From a bacterium (GTDB taxonomy: Bacteria > Auribacterota > UBA3054 > B51-G9), in the NCBI GenBank assembly GCA_029933535.1, contig JAOZNZ010000010.1, forward strand, positions 1 to 9,292: 9,292 nt of DNA, read 5' to 3'. Every line of letters starts with the position of its first letter. The stretch's first letter is position 1. The position numbers and the translations under genes were made by a program. The notes below the pieces were generated by a model. That model was not told where the DNA came from, did no database searches, and saw nothing but the letters and a program-made list of their open reading frames with translations. Of the stretch, positions 5,724-9,292 are shown one piece after another.

Positions 5724-6788
5724 ATGCCAAGCAACTTTTTAGATACTCTTCATAGTGACCGAACCACTGATAAGTGGGACAGGCTTCGTCGTGTAGTTTC
5801 ACCACGCGATAAAGTCGGGATTGTTCTTTACGGAGAGCCCGATCCCGATGCTCTTGCTTCCGGGTGGGCTTTGCAGCGTCTTCTTCAATCACATGTTCAG
5901 AGTTCTAAAATTGTTGCGAATCAGCCTGTGCTGCGTAATCAAAATGCCCGCCTTGTAAAAACACTGAAAATGCCTCTTGAAGTTTATAACAAAATTCCCT
6001 GGCACGATTTTACAAAAATTGCCGTTGTTGATGCTCAACCGAATTTTTTTAAACCGGCACCACCGGTACCTTTCGATATCGTTATTGACCATCATCCGAG
6101 AAAAAGTCATTACTCTTTTAAATTTTCTGATGTTCGACCTGATTATGCATCCGTTTCAACAATTCTTCTTGAATATCTTATTCAAGCAGGGATTCCCGTA
6201 ACAAAAAAAATGGCGACCGCTTTATGGTTCGGCTTGAGAACTGATTCTGATAACCTTTCAACTCCGGCACATAATTCCGATCTGGCTGCTTATGGTTATC
6301 TTTATCGAAAAAGCGACAAGAATATTATCCAATGGCTTGAACGAAGTGAAGTTCCGATATCTTATAAAAATTTCTACAAAAAAGCTCTTGACTCTATTGA
6401 TATTAATTCCAAAAGAGCTCTCGTTTATCTTGGGGATGTGCCAAAACCGGATGCGTGTGTTATGATAGCCGATTTTCTTTCGCGATTTATTGGTATTCAT
6501 TGGATCGCCGTTGCAGGCGTTTGCAATGATACATTATTCGTAATTCTAAGAAGCGGTTCATTTGGCACTGATGTTGGCAGAATAATAAAACAAAAACTCT
6601 CACCTTTCGGTAGTGCGGGCGGACACAAGGACAAAGCTCGTGGGGAGATATATTTATCAGATGTTCCTGTAAAAACCGATGGAGAGAAGATGCATGAAAA
6701 TATAGAAGCATGGTTGCAGTGCACTTTAATTAACAGTCGAAAAAAACCGTGCAAAAAAATCATATCTAAAAATAATAACGAAAAATAA
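5724..6788 (+). CDS. DHH/DHHA1 family phosphoesterase
   Basis: A 354-residue phosphoesterase. The DHH domain shows its motifs in order: PDPDALAS (39-46, D40 and D42), VVDAQP (101-106, D103), IDHHPR (121-126, with D122-H123-H124) and LRTDSD (171-176, D174), which bind two Mn ions. The DHHA1 domain ends with ILRSGS (274-279) and GSAGGHKDKARG (296-307), the substrate-binding GGH loop. Relatives such as NrnA and GdpP degrade short RNAs, pAp or cyclic dinucleotides; which of these applies here cannot be told. The motif-I His of NrnA (HxxPDGD) is replaced by EPDPD, as in several other DHH branches. A Lys/Asn-rich tail (340-354) follows. No signal or membrane segment is seen. The frame is open upstream to 5676 without another start codon, and no Shine-Dalgarno site precedes the ATG. 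The gene is followed by topA after 22 bases, so the two are probably cotranscribed. Confidence 0.88.
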   Translation: MPSNFLDTLHSDRTTDKWDRLRRVVSPRDKVGIVLYGEPDPDALASGWALQRLLQSHVQSSKIVANQPVLRNQNARLVKTLKMPLEVYNKIPWHDFTKIAVVDAQPNFFKPAPPVPFDIVIDHHPRKSHYSFKFSDVRPDYASVSTILLEYLIQAGIPVTKKMATALWFGLRTDSDNLSTPAHNSDLAAYGYLYRKSDKNIIQWLERSEVPISYKNFYKKALDSIDINSKRALVYLGDVPKPDACVMIADFLSRFIGIHWIAVAGVCNDTLFVILRSGSFGTDVGRIIKQKLSPFGSAGGHKDKARGEIYLSDVPVKTDGEKMHENIEAWLQCTLINSRKKPCKKIISKNNNEK

Positions 6789-6798
6789 ATTCTAATTC

Positions 6799-6803
6799 AG
6801 GAG
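6799..6803 (+). promoter_or_regulatory. Shine-Dalgarno site of topA
   Basis: AGGAG, seven bases before the GTG at 6811, supports the GTG as the true start; the protein then begins with the standard (M)PKSLIIVESPAK. Confidence 0.75.
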
Positions 6804-6810
6804 AAATATC

Positions 6811-9096
6811 GTGCCTAAAAGTTTGATAATTGTCGAATCACCGGCGAAAATAAGAACTATAAAAAATATTGTCGGAAGACGATTTGATATTTGTGCCACT
6901 GTGGGACATATTAAAGATATTCCTACAAATTCCCTTGGCGTGGACATCGAAAATGATTTCCGCATGAAATTCGTTACCATTAAAGGGAAATCAAAATCTA
7001 TTAATAATATCAAAGCCGCTGCAAGAAAAGTTGAACATATTTATCTCGCAACTGACCCTGATCGTGAAGGTGAAGCTATCTCATGGCATGTCGCGCAAAT
7101 GGTTCCTTCAACTACTCCAATTGAAAGAATAACCTTTAACGCGATTACAAGAAGCGAAATTGAAAGCGCATTAAGAAATCCCGGTCAAATAAATCAAAAC
7201 TTGGTTAATGCACAGTTCGCAAGAAGAATTATCGACAGATTGATCGGTTATCTGCTTTCGCCTGAAGCATCCCGGCACCTTGGCGGAAAATTTTCAGTTG
7301 GACGTGTACAAAGTCCTACTGTTGCTTTAATTGTAGAACGCGAACGGGAAATAAAAGCGTTTGTTCCTGAGCCGTTCTGGGTTATCAAAGCTAATTATAA
7401 AAAAGGTGAAGACTCATTTATTGCAAATTTGAAAGCAGGGAAAATTACTGATGAAAAGAAAGCTATAAAAATATTCGAATCAATAAAAAACGCGGATACT
7501 CATTCAATTACAAAAATCGAAAAGTCAGAAGTGAAAAAAAATCCGCCACCCCCTTTTATTACTTCTACTTTCCAGAGAGCAGCTTTTCAAACTTTTGGTA
7601 TGGCTTCAAAACGAGCAATGAGAATTGCTCAGGGCCTTTATGAAGGTAAAGAAATCTCAGGAAAGCATATCGCGCTTATTACTTATATGAGAACTGATTC
7701 TCCAAGAATTTCTTCAGAAGGTCTCGCGGCGGCTAAAGACCAGATCATTACTCAATTCGGTAAAGAATACTATCAAAGTAGAAACTTTAAAAGTAAAGCT
7801 GGTTCGCAGGATGCTCATGAAGCCATACGTCCCGCTCATCCTGAAATAACACCTGACATGGCGAAAGACTTTCTTGAATCCGCTGATTTTAAAATCTATA
7901 AATTGATTTATCAACGATGGCTCGCTTCTCAAATGAAATCTGCACGTTATGATAAAGTGAAAGCTCTGATTAATGCTGATAAAACAGAACTTGAAGCAAT
8001 TGGCTTGACTCTCGTTTTCGACGGCTTTCTACTCGCTTACGGTAGGGGAATGGAAGTTGCCAAAGAAAAAGAAGCTGATAAAAGACTGCCTGAACTTTCT
8101 GAGGGCAATTTGCTTCAACTTTTAGAAGCTACTAATGATGGGAAAATGACTACTCCGCCACCAAGATATAATAATGCTTCTATTATTGAAAAATTAGAAA
8201 AACTCGGGATTGGACGACCATCAACTTATGCGGCGATCGTTGATCTTATTCAGCAGCGTGAATACGTTGTTGAAATAGGTAAACGACGCGAGTTTCAGGC
8301 TACTCAACGGGGTGAACAATTATTCGATTATTTGAAAGAACATCGCCCGATAGCTATTGACTATAAATTTACCGCTGAAATGGAATCTAAACTTGATGAT
8401 ATTGAACTCGGTAAAAAAATATATACCGACGTGGTTAAAGATGAATTCAAAGTTATTGAAGATGCTTATGATATGTTTAAAAAAAGCGGCGGATTTGGTA
8501 TGGCGCACAAACCTACCGCAAGACAACTTCAATTCGCCGACCGACTTTCTACAGCTTCAGGCAAAGAAATTCCGGCAGAAGCTTTAACTGACAGTAAAAT
8601 TCTTTCAAAATGGATTGATGAAATAAAAGATGATGCCGATTTGCCGCCTCTGCCACCTTCAAAAAAACAACTTCTCTACGCTGAAGCCCTTGCACGGGAT
8701 ACAGAGATGTCACTTACTGATGAGATTAAAACCGATGCGGCTAAGATTTCAAAATTTATTGATCAGGCGAGAAAGATACTTGACCAGAAACTTTCATCTT
8801 CCAAACGCGCTTTTACTATAAATTACATGGACGAAGGCGTAGAACATGAATTTGATAAAATTGAAATTCTTGATATTATTGATGAAAAGGAAAAAAAAGC
8901 CGTCGGATTACGCATTTCTTTAAAAGCTACAAAATGGATTCCACGAAGCCAGATCGAACGCCATTCAGAACAAGTTCTTACTCTGAAAAATAAATGGGCT
9001 GCGGAAAATGTTTATGTTAGTGCTAAAAGTTCTGGAAGAAGAACTTTTAAGAAAAGTTACAAAAAATCCGCAAAAAAGAAAACAACAAAAAAATAA
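6811..9096 (+). CDS. topA: DNA topoisomerase I (type IA)
   Basis: A 761-residue type IA topoisomerase that relaxes negatively supercoiled DNA through a 5'-phosphotyrosine intermediate. The Toprim domain has VESPAK (E9) and TDPDREGE (D82, D84). Then come FSVGRVQSPTVALIVERE (161-178), PPPPFITSTFQRAA (245-258), the active-site ITYMRTDS (Tyr292, Arg294), QDAHEAIRPAH (333-343) and the GIGRPSTYA (466-474) and FTAEMESKLDDIE (520-532) motifs. The enzyme core is complete. The C-terminus is unusual: no Cys4 zinc ribbon (only one Cys, C28, in the whole protein) but two repeats at 568-603 and 616-651, then a module at about 667-717 ending WIPRSQIE, and a Lys-rich tail (742-761). A GTG start with AGGAG is used. 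It probably shares a transcript with the DHH gene. Confidence 0.96.
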   Translation: MPKSLIIVESPAKIRTIKNIVGRRFDICATVGHIKDIPTNSLGVDIENDFRMKFVTIKGKSKSINNIKAAARKVEHIYLATDPDREGEAISWHVAQMVPSTTPIERITFNAITRSEIESALRNPGQINQNLVNAQFARRIIDRLIGYLLSPEASRHLGGKFSVGRVQSPTVALIVEREREIKAFVPEPFWVIKANYKKGEDSFIANLKAGKITDEKKAIKIFESIKNADTHSITKIEKSEVKKNPPPPFITSTFQRAAFQTFGMASKRAMRIAQGLYEGKEISGKHIALITYMRTDSPRISSEGLAAAKDQIITQFGKEYYQSRNFKSKAGSQDAHEAIRPAHPEITPDMAKDFLESADFKIYKLIYQRWLASQMKSARYDKVKALINADKTELEAIGLTLVFDGFLLAYGRGMEVAKEKEADKRLPELSEGNLLQLLEATNDGKMTTPPPRYNNASIIEKLEKLGIGRPSTYAAIVDLIQQREYVVEIGKRREFQATQRGEQLFDYLKEHRPIAIDYKFTAEMESKLDDIELGKKIYTDVVKDEFKVIEDAYDMFKKSGGFGMAHKPTARQLQFADRLSTASGKEIPAEALTDSKILSKWIDEIKDDADLPPLPPSKKQLLYAEALARDTEMSLTDEIKTDAAKISKFIDQARKILDQKLSSSKRAFTINYMDEGVEHEFDKIEILDIIDEKEKKAVGLRISLKATKWIPRSQIERHSEQVLTLKNKWAAENVYVSAKSSGRRTFKKSYKKSAKKKTTKK
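8512..8763 (+). other. two-copy C-terminal repeat region of TopA
   Basis: TopA residues 568-603 (8512-8619) and 616-651 (8656-8763) align without gaps at a spacing of 48 residues, with 12 of 36 identical positions. The shared pattern is P-x3-QL-x2-A-x2-L...E-x2-TD-x4-SK-x-ID. This resembles short C-terminal repeats found in some TopB/TopA proteins, where they are thought to bind DNA; here they take the place of the zinc ribbons. Confidence 0.75.
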
Positions 9097-9141
9097 ACTT
9101 TCCTGAAAAAAACGACATTAGAGGATACTCGAAAAGTGAAG

Positions 9142-9292
9142 ATGTCCCACCGACCTTGTGTCGATGGACATAAAAATTGCAAAGAACCCATTGCGAACAT
9201 TGGACAATCGATGCATGCTTGTTTTTTCCCGCGACAAGAATTCATCGGCATAGTCGCGGGAAAATTTCGGCAAAAGCATCGTTTTTATACAA
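9142..9292 (+). CDS. possible partial reading frame, cut by window end
   Basis: An ATG at 9142 (or GTG at 9136) opens a frame that has no stop up to the window edge, 50 codons, beginning MSHRPCVDGHKNCK. It is in the same frame as topA, beyond its TAA. The minus strand is also open across much of this stretch, and a 12-bp inverted repeat lies inside, so the absence of stops may be chance. I recognise no family. A spaced GAGG at 9121-9124 is too far from either start to be convincing. Confidence 0.2.
   Translation, partial: MSHRPCVDGHKNCKEPIANIGQSMHACFFPRQEFIGIVAGKFRQKHRFYT
9144..9169. other. imperfect hairpin after topA
   Basis: GTCCCACCGAC (9144-9154) pairs with GTCGATGGAC (9160-9169) around a 5-base loop, with one bulged C and one mismatch. 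It is followed by ATAAAAATT rather than a T-run, so it is at best a weak terminator. Confidence 0.4.
9224..9264. repeat. perfect 12-bp inverted repeat near the window end
   Basis: TTTTCCCGCGAC (9224-9235) and GTCGCGGGAAAA (9253-9264) are perfect reverse complements around a 17-base loop. The GC core would make a stable hairpin with T/A flanks. No T-run follows at once on the + strand (AAAATTTCGG), so it is not a textbook terminator for topA; a bidirectional terminator, an operator or the edge of a small repeat element is possible. Confidence 0.7.

Noticed and set aside
2950..9136. The 10-mer ACTCGAAAAG shared by 2950-2959 and 9127-9136
   Set aside because: Shared 10-mers are expected by chance in a window of this size, and the flanks do not match.
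9057..9251. Minus-strand 64-residue frame with several cysteines at the window end
   Set aside because: It runs into the complement of the Lys-rich topA tail, giving a Phe/Val-rich artefact, and crosses the 12-bp inverted repeat.
1..9292. CRISPR array, tRNA, rRNA, insertion sequence or known defence gene
   Set aside because: I looked for regularly spaced repeats, cloverleaf patterns, transposase motifs and defence-type domains on both strands and found none.

Overview
The window is AT-rich, and most of its genes lie on the + strand, close together. It reads as a chromosomal segment of an uncultured bacterium. It shows no CRISPR array, tRNA, rRNA, transposase or phage gene. A lipoprotein signal peptide, a SurA/PrsA-type folding factor and an exported protein with prealbumin-like modules suggest an envelope with a periplasm or outer surface. 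The use of real but not universal Shine-Dalgarno sites, and spacers with short AT-rich repeats, would fit a planctomycete/PVC-like or Omnitrophota-like lineage. That placement is a guess from style only, because there is no marker gene I can tie to one phylum.

Layout. 1-80 is a non-coding leader. 81-833 encodes a proteasome-fold Ntn-hydrolase-like protein, and one base after its stop comes a TIM-barrel sugar phosphate isomerase/epimerase-type protein (835-1623). A promoter with an extended -10 then introduces a polytopic membrane protein with a duplicated acidic N-terminal tail (1721-2473). It overlaps a DUF2752-type membrane protein (2442-2915). A 210-base spacer with repeats and a second promoter candidate precedes a secreted three-module beta-sandwich protein (3126-4307). 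Its stop codon lies inside a perfect 16-bp tandem repeat. Next come a short, very basic 57-residue reading frame (4363-4536), a lipoprotein parvulin-type peptidyl-prolyl isomerase (4569-5558), a repeat- and hairpin-containing spacer, a DHH/DHHA1 phosphoesterase (5724-6788) and, 22 bases later, topoisomerase I (6811-9096). The last 196 bases contain two hairpins and an open frame cut by the window edge.

How the genes fit together. Three functional blocks are visible: a coupled pair of putative enzymes (Ntn hydrolase and TIM barrel), an envelope block (two membrane proteins, one secreted protein, one folding lipoprotein), and a nucleic-acid block (DHH phosphoesterase and TopA). The most notable points are the possible N-terminal serine nucleophile of the proteasome-like protein, the TopA tail in which zinc ribbons are replaced by two 48-residue-spaced repeats plus a further module, the unlisted 57-residue basic protein, and the long hairpin upstream of the DHH gene. 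I see no clear evidence of a new defence or mobile system here.
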